NCBI GenBank assembly: GCA_034509755.1
Contig: CM067541.1
Span: 24,292,001-24,356,000 of the forward strand
Direction of reading: 5' to 3'
Origin: Anisodus tanguticus
Taxonomy: Eukaryota > Streptophyta > Magnoliopsida > Solanales > Solanaceae
Length of the DNA: 64,000 nucleotides
Of the stretch, positions 31,730 through 42,763 are shown piece by piece. Position 1 is the first letter of the stretch; every line of letters begins with the position of its first letter. Under the pieces are notes generated by a model. That model was given only the letters and a program-made list of their open reading frames with translations, was not told the origin of the DNA and ran no database searches. The translations under genes were made by a program, and so were the position numbers.

Positions 31730-34405
31730 TAAATATGTAATTATCAATCCAGTTATTAAAACGAATTATGAGTTCGGTGGCAAGTTCAGAACCCATAAAC
31801 TTCAAATTATGTCTCCACCTCTATCGACAAGGCCGAAAGTGTTTAATTAAATACCGTTACACACAGTGGTAAACTATTTCAATGACATTTACGTAAAAAA
31901 ATTTATCATACAATTAACACAAAACATTAGGTCACATATCAAACACATACATTCATTGTACCTAAGGATGCTCAAGTTTCATGTCAATAATGAACACAAG
32001 CCATGCATCTCATTCAATAAATATAATCACATACATTGCCACTAGTTGTTGAGCAGTACGGTACAAGCGATCAACACAATGAAAATCCCAAAGCCCTAAA
32101 GTATTTATCTTTTTAATGCTTTTGCCTATCCATTATATCCGGGGAGGGAAAATGGGAAAAATTATTCGCACTTGATATTTGCCCCAAATCATAAATGTGA
32201 AGGATAGATTTTATTTGTTATAAATTTTATGACTTGATCATAATTAAAATAAATTCTTTTTTTGCGACTCTTACGATTAACTTATTTAATATAGTATAGA
32301 TATCGGATATAAATAAGTATCTTTCTTTATCTGCCAATAAGTTTGATCCACATTAGTAGCTAGAGAATGACCCATCCGGCAGAATTTGCAATGTGACATC
32401 AAATTGAAATTTGATCCATGAGAAAAGAATCAGAGTGCAACGTGTTTTGAAGGATTGATTAACAAATAGCTATATTTTGTCAGAGCTATTCGAAAATAAG
32501 TCAAGTTTCATGATTAGTTGAATTTTTGTCACTTTTCATATAAAAATAATATGGACAAAAATGCTCAAGGCTTTTAGCTCTGCCTGTCTCCTGGATAATA
32601 TTTTGGGCTTAGAACTTATAAAAGTGAAACTTCATGAGTTTCTTGTGTTTTAGCTAATCATATTAAAATAGATATTTCTTTCGTCCCAATTTATTTGAAG
32701 ATTGATCAGTTTGAAGAGAAATAATTTTTTTAACTATTTTTCTATATTGTGAATTATTAATTATGTAGACTTATTATATTTTTATATAGTTTTCAAATAT
32801 ATAAATTTTATTATTAAATAATCAAAGAATCTTTATTTAAAATTAAGTCATTAAACTATTTGATTCCCGAAATTGATCAATGAAAAGGGTATATTTTACT
32901 ATTTTATAAATAATGACTATTTTCAATTATACGACTTAAAAAGTGGCCAACCCGGCTAATTTAACCAATTTTTAGCCAGTAGATAGAAAGTTGTAATCAC
33001 CTTAAATGCACATTTCGCAATTTTGTGGTCCAAATTCCGAATATATCTTTGCTCCAAAAGGTGGAATCTCCCACCCCAGGAGCCCCCACATCCCGGTCCG
33101 ACAGGTCTTTGAAGGAGGTAAATTATGGTGACTCAATTGATTTCAAAGGTTAGACCACTACCACACTGCGCACAAGAGGCCCTCCTTTATTTCAAGAAGA
33201 AACCCCCACACTAATATATCTTTCAATCTGTTGGGGCCGAAACAATTTGACCTAACAAAACCATAATGGCCCACATGTCAGGCATACACTCTACTCACGT
33301 TATTGCATTTAATTGGAGAAACATTTTGATCTTAGTCCAAACCAATTTGTTGGGCCCAAAAAACATCATCACATAATGCAAAAATCCATATACCTTCTTC
33401 ATTCATTCATATCAATATCATATCCCTCTAGCTTTTAATGTGTCTATCTATATGCTTGTACTTTTGCCATCATTACTTTCCAGTTTTATTAAAACGGGAA
33501 TTTTTTTTATATATTATCACATAAAAGTGATCACTTTCAATCACATATAACTCCAGGGTCATTTTTTTTTTCGTGCGAGCTGTGTTATCGCATAGGATCT
33601 CCGAAAAATGAAAAAATTTAAGAGTTCTTTCATTTTATTTTTTGTTAAGTAGTATTAGTCAAAATTTATTGTAAATGCCCATAATTCGCAGGTCTTAACC
33701 CAATCTAATTATTGAAATCGTATATTTATTTATATTAAGGGTCCACTTTTACGAATTAGAACAAGACCTCCAAAATGTTTGAGACGCCCTGTATAACTCT
33801 ATCTATAACTAATCTAATTTGCTAACATAATAAATATAGTAAATAACCTATATACTATAATTAGTTAAAATTTACGTAATTATTGTTTGTACTTAATGGA
33901 AATAAAATACAGGAACACCTAACAACGCATCTTTACGGATCTAAGAATTACGAGATTGTCCTACTTGATTAGGTGGCCAACCAATTTATAAGAGACACAA
34001 TTGACTACATTGATCTTGGTAACTACACTCCTTTCAGTTCAAAAATATCTAAGCTTATTATTTAGCACTAGGAGCTAATTGACATAAGCTCTCATTCTGC
34101 TAGACATCTCAGTTTGGGAGTTCCATTCGCATTTGGTATTTCAGTAAATCTACTAAAATAAAAGGCGTTACTTAACTTCTTCTGGTGGGAAATCTTACGG
34201 AAAATACTTGATCTTGAATATTGTACGAAATTCTTAAAAACTTGAGGCATGCCAAAAGACACTATTCTTAATGATATTTCTTCCGGTGTGGGTGTATCTC
34301 CAAGATTCAACAAGTTCTTCTAGTATAAAATTAGGAGTCATAATCTAACAAAGATTAAATAAAAAAACTCAACACACTATTATATGGTAGGAGGATTATG
34401 TATTT
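31730..34405. other. AT-rich intergenic DNA
   Basis: No gene identified. Contains scattered low-copy-looking sequence, one MITE-like end (32668-32700, TTTCGTCCCAATTTATTTGA) and a minus-strand 73-residue frame (34092-34313) that I cannot assign. Confidence 0.5.
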
Positions 34406-34647
34406 GAGTTAAGGATAAAAAACACACCTCAAGTATCACTTTTTTTTAGTTTTCTATCTGAATTATCAGGGGTGAGTTTTCTACTAAACTATCATGCCAA
34501 CTAGTTACCAAACACACCTAAACTATCATTTGTTCACTTTTCCTACCTAATAGTAAACTAGTTGGTGATAGTTTAGGTAGAAAACTCTCATAGTTCAAGT
34601 AGAAAACTCAAAAAAAAGTGATAAGTGTGTTTTTGACCCTTTATCTC
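34406..34647. mobile_element. MULE-type MITE, 242 bp
   Basis: Starts GAGTTAAGGATAAAAAACAC; the other end reversed is GAGATAAAGGGTCAAAAACAC, with inverted repeat through the arms (ACTTTTTTTT, GTTTTCTA, CTAAACTATCA). Flanked by TATGTATTT/TATGTATTA (8 of 9 identical). The GAGATAA end resembles MITE A. Confidence 0.82.
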
Positions 34648-36250
34648 TATGTATTAAGATCTCTTCTACATCTCAGCACAAAAGGAGGACAGCCAGCATA
34701 TATAGGTGAGAAACCAAATCAATGGAATTGTCATGGCTGAAACGTTACCACCATTATCAAATAATAATGGACTGTTATTATTGGACTGATAAAGTCACAT
34801 TTAAGAATGATAATGGCTGAAATAAAGCGGTTAAGGTTTCAATATAATGCAGTAAAGAGGTCAAAGAAATTGGAAACTTTCCAATAGTAAAATGTAATAA
34901 GACAACCATTTAATGTTATTTAAAGATGAATATTTTGTTTTTGAGATATTATATAGTTTTTTCAATACTTCTCTCTCTTCTCTTTTTTAAGTATTTACGT
35001 TATTATTTTATAATAATATAAGTTGGATAAAGAAAAAGAGATGTATTTTCCAATCTTTGGAGGGTGCTTCTTTGTCCTTTACTTACTATTTTCTCTACTT
35101 TGTTGGAGGAAATGTGAATTTTTGAGTTTGAAGTATTCCTAAATAATTGTCAAAATGATCTCATTCCCTCTTTCGTTGTCACGTAAAACTTCTTTCTTAT
35201 TTTTTCTTTCCCTTTTAATGAGTTTATCTATACTTAGATTCATATGTAATTTCCCGTTATAACTCTTGATCCTAATTTATGAGTGTAATAACATAAATTT
35301 CTAGCTAGTAAGTTGATTTTAAAAAAAATTCAAAACTCATAAATTTAAAATTTTAGTTCTTCTTCAAAAGAACTATATCAGTTTACGATACAGTTGATTT
35401 GAAAATATACGTCATGCCAGGACGGTCCTGGGTGGAAGTCATATCAAGCCGACAATTCTGCTCTCCTTTATATTTCTTCTGTCCCAATTTATGTGATACA
35501 TTTTTCTTTTTGGTCTGTAAAAAAAATGATATATTTCTATATTTAGAAATAATTTAACTTTAAACTTCTTCTTTTACCCTTAATGAAATGATTTACATCC
35601 AAACAAATATCTATGACTTATTTTAGTCCACAAATTTAAAAAATCTTCATCTCTTTGTTAAATTCTATATCAAATCAAATTATATCACATAAATTGAGAC
35701 GAATGGATTACTCAGAAAGTGCGGTTGAGTCTGACTTCATGCTAGTAAACCGAGCAACTTTGAGTTCTGTTGTGCCGGGTGCACAAAGCGTTAAGTATAC
35801 TTTCTAAATTCTAAGCGTGACCTACACATAAAGAAAGTTAAATATCAAATTATTTATATGTCGTTACTAAAACTCGTACATACTCGCTAGCTGCATTTAT
35901 AATAATATTATAGAATAAGGTTAGCTCAAGATTATTTGTTATAAGATTCATTGTATAATTGGTACTTTGCAAGCTATTACAAAGGCTAGCTACTTAATTA
36001 GACATTCATGAAAGTAATTATGACTCAATCATCAACTAATAATATATTATATATAAGTAACCACAATATTTTATGTACAAAATCTTCCTAATCCTAAAAT
36101 AAGGGCATCATTTCTGAATGCTGTCTCCACTACTCTTATATCCCTTTTTCTAAGGGCTTTTTTTTCTCTTCTAATTTAAGTTTTACAAATATTCTCTTTT
36201 TTTTTTCAACTAATAAATATTTTCCAATAAAGTTTTTCATATCATCTCTA
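34648..36250. other. Intergenic DNA 3' of the peptide gene, with a MITE at about 35470-35708
   Basis: No coding region recognised. At 35475-35500 CTGTCCCAATTTATGTGATAC and at 35680-35705 TATATCACATAAATTGAGAC form the inverted ends of the common plant MITE family with CCCAATTTATGTGA ends. The remainder is AT-rich. Confidence 0.6.
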
Positions 36251-37457
36251 TTAGTTGTGAATTTGAGGTTTTCTCTTTGCCGGAGAATAATCCATTCCGG
36301 CTAAGTCTAGTACGTCGGGATAGTGCTCGGAGGATGTTTCCCGGTGACCGGTTTCCGGCGACGAATTGACTGAGAAATTTTCACTACTTGATTGGCCTTT
36401 CAATATGGTGTTGTCATGAGCTTTATTTCCTTCATTCTTGATATTCTGTAAATATATGTAAAATTAACCATGTAAGTAATATGAAAACTTAAAATCTACT
36501 TTTTTTTTTTTGAGATTCTCATTTGTATTGATTCTTTTTTTTAAAAAAGAAAATTATCCAACCTTTGTTGAAGTTGTGGTAATTGGACTAGAAGTAGAGT
36601 TTGCTTTTGTCATAAGTTTCCTATTTCTTCCTGCAAACAGTACAATAACCACTTGAACAAACAAACCAAAATGAGACATTAAAGTTGACTACTAGACATG
36701 TTGATAATCCAAATTCCATCAATATTACTATTAAGGCAAAATAGTTCATCAAGAAGTTAAAAACGTCAGAGAGAGAGAGAGAGCTACAGGGGACTTCAAA
36801 TATTTTTTTTGAAATCCCACTAATAATGGCTATAGTAGAAAGAGATAATTAGATTAGTAATTAAAGTTAATGGTGTCTAGGCCTATGTGCTCTAGGTCCA
36901 TAATAATCTTCATGGATACTTGGTAAACAATGGTGACTCTTTTTGGCTACTTTAGAAAGTCTTCTCTTCATTGTACTTGATGATGATGATGAACAACGGT
37001 CATCTTTGCAAAGAATATTGACTTCTCCAGAACCTTCATCACTTCATTTCTTTCAAAGCATTCTCCTGCTAAAATAACCATTATTAAGCTTTTAGCAATT
37101 TGAATTTCAAAATAGAGAAACAAACTAAACCATATTTAAATCATGAGTTTTTTTTCATCATGTGTTCGGTACCCGCATTGGAGCCCGACTAATCCAGATT
37201 CGTGCCGCCACGTAGGACCCATTCGGGAGAAGCGCTCCATATTAAGATTTTTTTCATATCAGGGCTCAATCGAGACCTCTGATTAAAGGTGGAGCAGCCT
37301 CCTCTGATACACCACATCCTTTGGTGGTGATCATGATGAGTAATTAAAAAGTTGAATATAAATGTATAATCCTCACCTTTAACATGGGAATATTCCTAGC
37401 TTGTGCTTCATGGAGTAAAGTGGATAAAAGCAAAAGAAGTAGAAGAACTTGCTTCAT
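36251..37457 (-). CDS. RGF/GLV/CLEL peptide-hormone precursor gene, with introns
   Basis: Exon 1 (37457-37377) codes 27 residues: Met, Lys-Gln, a Leu-rich hydrophobic core and AQA, a signal peptide; it ends AAG|GTGAGG in phase 0. Exon 3 (36630-36563) is bordered by TTTGCAG and |GTTGGA, with GRNRKLMTK-like start. Exon 4 (36445-36251), preceded by ATTTACAG, ends MDYSPAKRKPQIHN and stop. That C-terminus fits the RGF/GLV/CLEL consensus: DY tyrosine-sulfation motif, basic middle, P..IHN end. Family members are cleaved, sulfated and secreted to control root meristem and gravitropic growth through LRR receptor kinases. Exon 2 is uncertain: DNA after the acceptor at 37066-37069 has a frame break near 37041. 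This middle region also has its own peptide-like end at 36867 (see findings). A SINE sits in intron 1. Confidence 0.78.
36867..37068 (-). other. Putative exon 2 / alternative terminal exon of the RGF-like gene
   Basis: After TTTTAGCAG, the phase-0 frame reads ENALKEMK then stops; two bases further in phase it becomes SDEGSGEVNILCKDDRC, a Ser run, KRRLSKVAKK and a final IHEDYYGPRAHRPRHH before TAA at 36867. The DY...P..H.PRHH tail again resembles an RGF/GLV peptide. Either a 2-bp frameshift (near 37041) has broken this exon, or part of it is skipped by splicing. AGT serine codons offer A|GT donors whose phase fits exon 3. Confidence 0.5.
37150..37329 (-). mobile_element. tRNA-derived SINE in intron 1
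   Basis: On the minus strand it starts near GGATGTGGTGTATCAGAGG, includes GGTCTCGATTGAGCC (RNA polymerase III box-B-like), GGAGCGCTTCTCCCGAATGG, GGGCTCCAATGCGGGTACCG and an A tail (37147-37155). Short direct repeats ATCATGA flank it. It matches a common solanaceous SINE type from memory. Confidence 0.7.
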
Positions 37458-37556
37458 TATCTCAAGAAAATAGGCGTAAAAGCAAAATTTATAGACTTGC
37501 TATGAGAGAATGAACAAAAAGCACTTTGACAAAATTGGAATTCTCTAAAAATGAGG

Positions 37557-37565
37557 AATATATAG
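37557..37565 (-). promoter_or_regulatory. TATA box of the RGF-like gene
   Basis: The minus strand reads CTATATATTCC about 100 bp upstream of the start codon, consistent with a TSS near 37530. No other strong TATA element lies before the E2 LTR at 37593. Confidence 0.65.
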
Positions 37566-37592
37566 CAGAATAAGCTACTTTCTTTTTGTGTC

Positions 37593-37889
37593 CGATAGAT
37601 ACCCGTGATATACACGGAACGTCGTAATATTGGGCTGGTAAACCCGTGATATACACGGTGTATACATACCGTGTATATCACGGTTTATTGGTCTATTTTA
37701 GGTAATGTTTGGTTGTAATTATTATTGTACACTTACCATAATTGTATTGTACACCTACCATAATTGTATAGTTATTGTTCAAGTAGAATAAGGTTTTAGG
37801 AGTAGAATAGGAATATGATTTTGGAAAACTGTAAATTGTATATATACTATTTCAATTAATGAAAATAATCAAGGGATTATATTCTTTCA
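37593..37889 (+). repeat. E2 5' LTR (297 bp)
   Basis: Dominated by inverted GTGATATACACGG / CCGTGTATATCAC words (37600-37682) that can fold into a stem. A TATATATAC promoter-like word lies at about 37838-37846. Lies about 28 bp beyond the TATA box of the divergently oriented peptide gene. Confidence 0.88.
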
Positions 37890-37901
37890 TGGTATCAGAA
37901 G
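37890..37901 (+). other. E2 primer-binding site
   Basis: TGGTATCAGAAG directly after the LTR; 10 of 12 match to the initiator Met-tRNA site. Confidence 0.8.
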
Positions 37902-37937
37902 TCTAGGTTAAATTTTCATCTCCCAAACCTTCTTCTC

Positions 37938-39010
37938 GTGACACGATTTCCGAGACATTACCCTCAGTTTCCGTGCACTTTGCCGTCTTCTCTCTTCCCA
38001 AATTTTCTTCCAAATCCTACGTCACATCCTACGTTGATTGTGATGGCTAAGAACACGTTTCACCCTACCCTTATTGTTTCTAACATCAAGAACCACATTC
38101 CTATCATTCTTGGAATAGAAAAAACGTCCAATACGCGACGTGGGCCGAACTGTTCAAAGTTCACGCACGCTCGCATCAAGTCCCCTGCGGCTCCTGCGGA
38201 TACGGAGGTGCCTAAACCTGAGGATGATCCTAAGTTGTGGACGACCCTTGATGCTACCGTTCTTCAGTGGATTTACTCCACTATCTCTACCGACCTGTTG
38301 TAAACAATTATCGAACCAGATGCTACATCGATGGATGCTTGGAATAAAGTGCGTGATATATTCCAAGATAATTAAAATTCTCGTGTTGTTACCCTTGAGC
38401 AGGAATTCTCCCACATCAATATGGAAGATTCCTAACGTTTCAGCATATTGCAAAAGGTTGAAAGAATTAGCGGACCAACTCCGCAACGTTGGTGCGCCCG
38501 TTACCAACGATCGTCTTGTCCTTCAAATGGTTGCAGTCCTATAGTGGCGTTAGTATGCTTCTTCATCAGAGCAGTCCTCTTTTGCAGTTTTATCAGGTCT
38601 GTTTTATGCTCACGCTCAAAGAAATAGGCTTGGCTAAGAAAGCGGTCACTGGGCCCCTTCTGTCGTCATGGTGACCGACTCACCTTTTCTCCATCCGGCT
38701 CCAATAATTCTGGGCAAAACCGCAACAATAGTGGCGGCAAAAAGGGTCAGAATCGCAAAAATAATGGTAAAAACCGTGGTGGAAATAATGGGGGTGGCAA
38801 TGGGCCTCGGGGCAGTGGGCCACAAGCCAACTGGCCACAGCCCTGGGGGCCATGGCCGTGAAACTGGGCTAGTAGGCCTGGGCCCAACAACCCCTATTTC
38901 CTGTCAGTTGCTGCCAACCCAAACTGGGCCCAATTTCCAGCCGCTGCCAGGCCCAATTACTCCCAGCAAAAGTGGTACCCGAGAGCAGTTTCTGGGTCGG
39001 GGCAGCAAGC
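37938..39010 (+). pseudogene. E2 gag
   Basis: Pieces in changing frames: TQFPR...-like start, capsid block AYCKRLKELADQLRNVGAPV with RLVLQM, FYQVCFMLTLKEIGLAKKA, then an Asn/Gly/Lys-rich and a Pro/Trp/Gln-rich tail. No CCHC knuckle is seen in the tail of E2 or E4; a Gly-Asn-Lys-rich stretch replaces it. Confidence 0.75.
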
Positions 39011-39014
39011 AAAT

Positions 39015-39330
39015 GTGCTTGGGCTTCGGCCTCCGCAGGCCCACCATGCAGCGGGCCCCACCCCTACCGACATTGAAGCTGCGATGCACACATTTAAATT
39101 AAATCCACCAGACCCCAATTGGTACATGGACACCGGAGCCACTACCCACATGACGTCCGATCAAGGTACTCTCTCATCTTATTCCAATTTGAGCAACAAT
39201 CGTGGCATAATTATTGGTAATTGCAATTCAATTCTAATTCGTGGTTATGGTCATAAAACTGTCTCCCCCCCATTCACCTTTAGTTTTGAAAAATTCCCTT
39301 CATGCCCCTAACTTAATTAAAAAAAAATTT
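39015..39330 (+). pseudogene. E2 protease region
   Basis: Contains WYMDTGATTHMTSDQGTLSSY (split here: DTG catalytic motif, T at the flap side) and ILIRGYGH. Ends at a frameshift in the proline-serine segment near 39270. Confidence 0.82.
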
Positions 39331-40739
39331 GTACGTCCGAAAATTCACCACTGATAATTGGGTTTCCGTTGATTTTGATCATTTTGGATTTTATGTGAAG
39401 GATTTCAAGACGGGGATTCCTCTCATGAGATGTGATAGTAGGGGATATCTTTATCCTATCACGCCCACATCTGGTCTCTCGAGTCAAGCATTGCCATCTA
39501 CTTTTGCGGCTCTCGCTCCTTCCTTATGGCATACACGTTTGGGTCACCCTAGGTCCTCTATTTGTTTCTTCCTTACATAAACACAATTTTATTTCTTGTA
39601 AGGGTACGCGTAGTACTCCAATTTATCAATCTTGTTCACTTGAAAAACTTTTTATATTGTCATTTAAAGACTCTTCTTCTCATACTTTAATGCCGTTTGA
39701 TATTATTCATAGCCATTTAAGGACATCTCATGTTCTCAGTTCTTTAGGCCATCGTTATTATGTTCTATTTTTGGATGACTATTCTAATTTTTTATGGAAT
39801 TTTCCGTTAGCGAAAAAATTTCAAGTGTTTTCCACCTTTTTAAAATTTAGAGCATTCATCCGTACCCAGTTCGATCGGGAAATGAAAAATATTCAATGTG
39901 ATAATGGCAAAGAATATGATAATGGGTTGTTTCGGGATTTTTTTGATACTAATGGAATAAATTTTCGTTTCTCTTGTCCTCATACGTCCTCACAAAATGA
40001 GAAAGCCGAAGGAAAAATTCATACCATTAATAACATTGTCCGCACTATATTGGTCTATGCTTCCGTACCCCCTTTGTTTTGGCATCATACTCTATAAATG
40101 GCTACTCATCTTCTTAACATAATTCCTATCAAAGTTTTGGCTAATGCGTCTCCACTTAATGTCCTCTATAATAAAAATCATTTGTATTCTCATCTTAGGG
40201 TCTTTGGGTGCTTATGTTATCCCCTATTTCCGTCAACTACAATTAACAAACTTCAAGTCCGTTCTACCCTTTGTGTGTTTTTGGGTTATCCATCAAATCA
40301 TCATGGTTACAAGTGTTTTGATTTATCGTCTAATAAAATAATCATCAGTCTCCATGTTATTTTCGATGAAACCCAATTTCTTTTTGCAATGGTCAGTAGT
40401 CTCGAGCCTAGTTCATATAATTTTTTAGATGATGATGTCTCCCCATTTATTATCCACCATCTATCAGACTTGTTCCGCACCCAAAATCCGCCAGCGGGCC
40501 CATCGCCCGTTGGACCTACAGCACCATCGCATCTGCCTAGGGCCTCCATCACGGGTCAAGCAACTAGGCCCAGTTTCCAGCCTAGTTCTTCCCCTGTGAC
40601 ATTTCTCGTTCCAGTGCCTGTTTTCAGTTCCAGTATTGGGCCAGCAGGCCCACTACTTGCTGGCCAGTCCGTCACCCTGCCAGTTTTTTTCCCAAAATCC
40701 ACCAAATTTTCCCCCGAGTCACAAACTGGTCACTCGTAG
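39331..40739 (+). pseudogene. E2 integrase and linker
   Basis: Pre-integrase HTRLGHP (39529 onward), a Cys-containing zinc region, DIIHSHLRTS, LDDYSNFLWNFPL, CDNGKEYDN and SQNEKAEGKIHTINNIVR, with a stop at 40095. A further frame (40098-40739) holds MATHLLNIIPIK, RVFGCLCYPLFP, FLGYPSNHHGYKC and KIIISLHVIFDE, then a Pro/Ser/Gly-rich linker. Confidence 0.83.
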
Positions 40740-41029
40740 TCAACAGGGTATTTTTAAACCAAAGAGACATTTTAATCTAAATTATAATATTCTTAAATCC
40801 CCCTACCCGTAACCTAGTGTCCGCTCTCAATGACCCGAATTAGAAATTGGCTATGAATGATAGAAGGTATCAGAGCAAAGTTTTGGGTAAAAACATTTCG
40901 ATTTCTGCTAATTCTCTTCTTGTTGTACCATGTACATGACGATAGCACGAATATGATGCTCTTATTGGAAATAACACATGGGAGTTGGTTCCCCGTCCTT
41001 CTGGTGTTAATATTATTCAGTCTATGTAG

Positions 41030-42436
41030 ATTTTTATTCATAAGGATAATGTTGACGGTTCTTTTGCGAGGCATAAGGCTCGTCTTGTAGGTGATGGTAA
41101 GACTTAGCAGGTTGGCGTGGATTGTGGTGAGACGTTTAGTCCGGTGGTCAAACCGACTACTATTCGCATTGTTCTCAGTATGGCTCTATCGAAAACTTGG
41201 CTCATTCATCAGTTAGATGTAAAGAATGTTTTCTTACATGATGATCTTAAGGAGACCGTTTACATGCATCAGCCCTTGGGTTTTCGAGACCCCAAATTTC
41301 CTCATCATGTCTATTTATTGATGAAGTTCTTGTATGGGCTTAAGCAGGCCCCACGGGCTTGGTATAAGAGATTTGCATACTATGTGTCATCTATTGGGTT
41401 TTCACACAGCAGGTCGGATAATTTCTTGTTCATATATCATCGTGGTACTTCCCTGTCTTATATACTATTGTATGTGGATGATATTATCTTGACTGCTTCT
41501 TCTGATGCTTTGCGCAACTCTATCATGACAATACTCAGTTCTGAGTTTTCTATGAAAGACTTGGGGCCTTTGAGTTACTTTTTGGGGATTGATGTCACTC
41601 GTCATACATGTGGGTTATTCTTATCACAACGGAAGTATGCAACTGAGATCATTGAGCGCACTGGTATGTCCTCGTACAAGTCTACTTCCACTCCCGTTGA
41701 TACTAAACCCAAGCTGGGTGCTGCGACTGGCTCACCTTATGAGAATCCGACCCACTATCGCAGTCTTGTAGGGGCTCTTCAGTATCTTACTTTCACGAGA
41801 CCAGATATTACGTATGATGTACATCAGGTGTGCTTATTTATGCATGATCCCAGGATTGATTACATGAATACGCTCAAACGCATTATTCGGTACATCCACG
41901 GGACACTTGACTATGGCTTACATTTATATCTGTCATCGACGTCTACACTTGCTTCATATACCGATGCTGATTGGGGTGACTGTCCAGATACCAGACGTTC
42001 CACGTCCGGCTATTGTATGTTTCTTGGTAATAACTCGATCTCCTGGTATGTGAAGCGTCAGTCTACATTATCACGCTTTAGTGTAGAGGCCGTGTATCGA
42101 GGGGTAGACAATGTGGTCTCTGAATCCTGTTGGTTACGTAATCTTCTTTTAGAGATTCATTGTCCTATTTAGAAAGCTAAATTGGTTTATTGTGATAATA
42201 TTAGTTCCATTTACCTTTCTGCTAATCCGGTTCAACACAAACGCACTAAACACATCGAGAAGGATATTCACTTTGTTCGCAAAAAGGTAGCTCGTGGAAA
42301 AGTACGTGTCTATCATGTCCCTTCCAGGTATGAAATTGCAAACATCTTTACTAAGGGTCTTCCCTCGGTCCTTTTTGAAGATTTTCGGGACAATCTCAGC
42401 GTACGAAGACCTCCCGCTATGACTGTGGGGGTATGA
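41030..42436 (+). pseudogene. E2 reverse transcriptase and RNase H
   Basis: The 351-residue frame from 41117 includes GETFSPVVKPTTIR, HQLDVKNVFLHDDL, LYGLKQAPRAWYKRF, LLYVDDIIL (YVDD active site) and FLGIDVTRH, then RNase H blocks YTDADWGDCPDTRRSTSGYC, NVVSESCWLRNLLLE. After a stop at 42170 the frame continues with YCDNISSIYLSANPV, HIEKDIHFVRKKVA and ANIFTKGLPS to 42436, two bases short of the LTR. Confidence 0.88.
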
Positions 42437-42763
42437 TAGATACACGTGATGTACACGGGATATACACCGTGTATATCACGAGCTGACGTCGTAATATTGG
42501 GCGGTAAACCCGTGATATACACAGTGTATACATACCGTGTATATCACTCTTTATTGACCTATTTTAGGTAATGTTTGGTTGTAATTATTATTGTACACTT
42601 ATCATAATTGTATTGTACACCTACCATAATTGTATAGTTATTGTCCAAGTAAAATAAGGTTTTAGAAGTAGAACAGGAATAAGATTTTCCTATTATGAAA
42701 AACTGTAAATTATATATATACTATTTCAATTAATGAAAATAATCAATGGATTATATTCTTTTA
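42434..42763 (+). repeat. E2 3' LTR (330 bp)
   Basis: Preceded by the purine tract TGTGGGGGTA (42424-42433). It has one more ATATACAC hairpin unit than the 5' LTR (extra bases near 42459-42484). Ends CTTTTA where the 5' LTR has CTTTCA. Confidence 0.85.

Larger units (their letters stand above)
37593..42763 (+). mobile_element. Copia element E2 (5.2 kb)
   Basis: LTRs 37593-37889 and 42434-42763, PBS TGGTATCAGAAG, gag, protease, integrase, RT and RNase H in standard copia order. Multiple stops and shifts. The left LTR starts with CG instead of TG and the right one ends TTTTA, and no TSD is found, so the ends have decayed. Closely related to E4. Confidence 0.88.

Noticed and set aside
32640..32900. 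A full MITE at the CCCAATTTATTTGA word
   Set aside because: Only one end is visible; no matching inverted end or TSD found.
34092..34313. 73-aa minus-strand ORF with MPQVFKNF
   Set aside because: No recognisable family, no splice or promoter context; left as unassigned intergenic DNA.
39432..40341. Short frames such as 40144-40341 as separate genes
   Set aside because: Alternate-frame shadows of the E2 integrase region.
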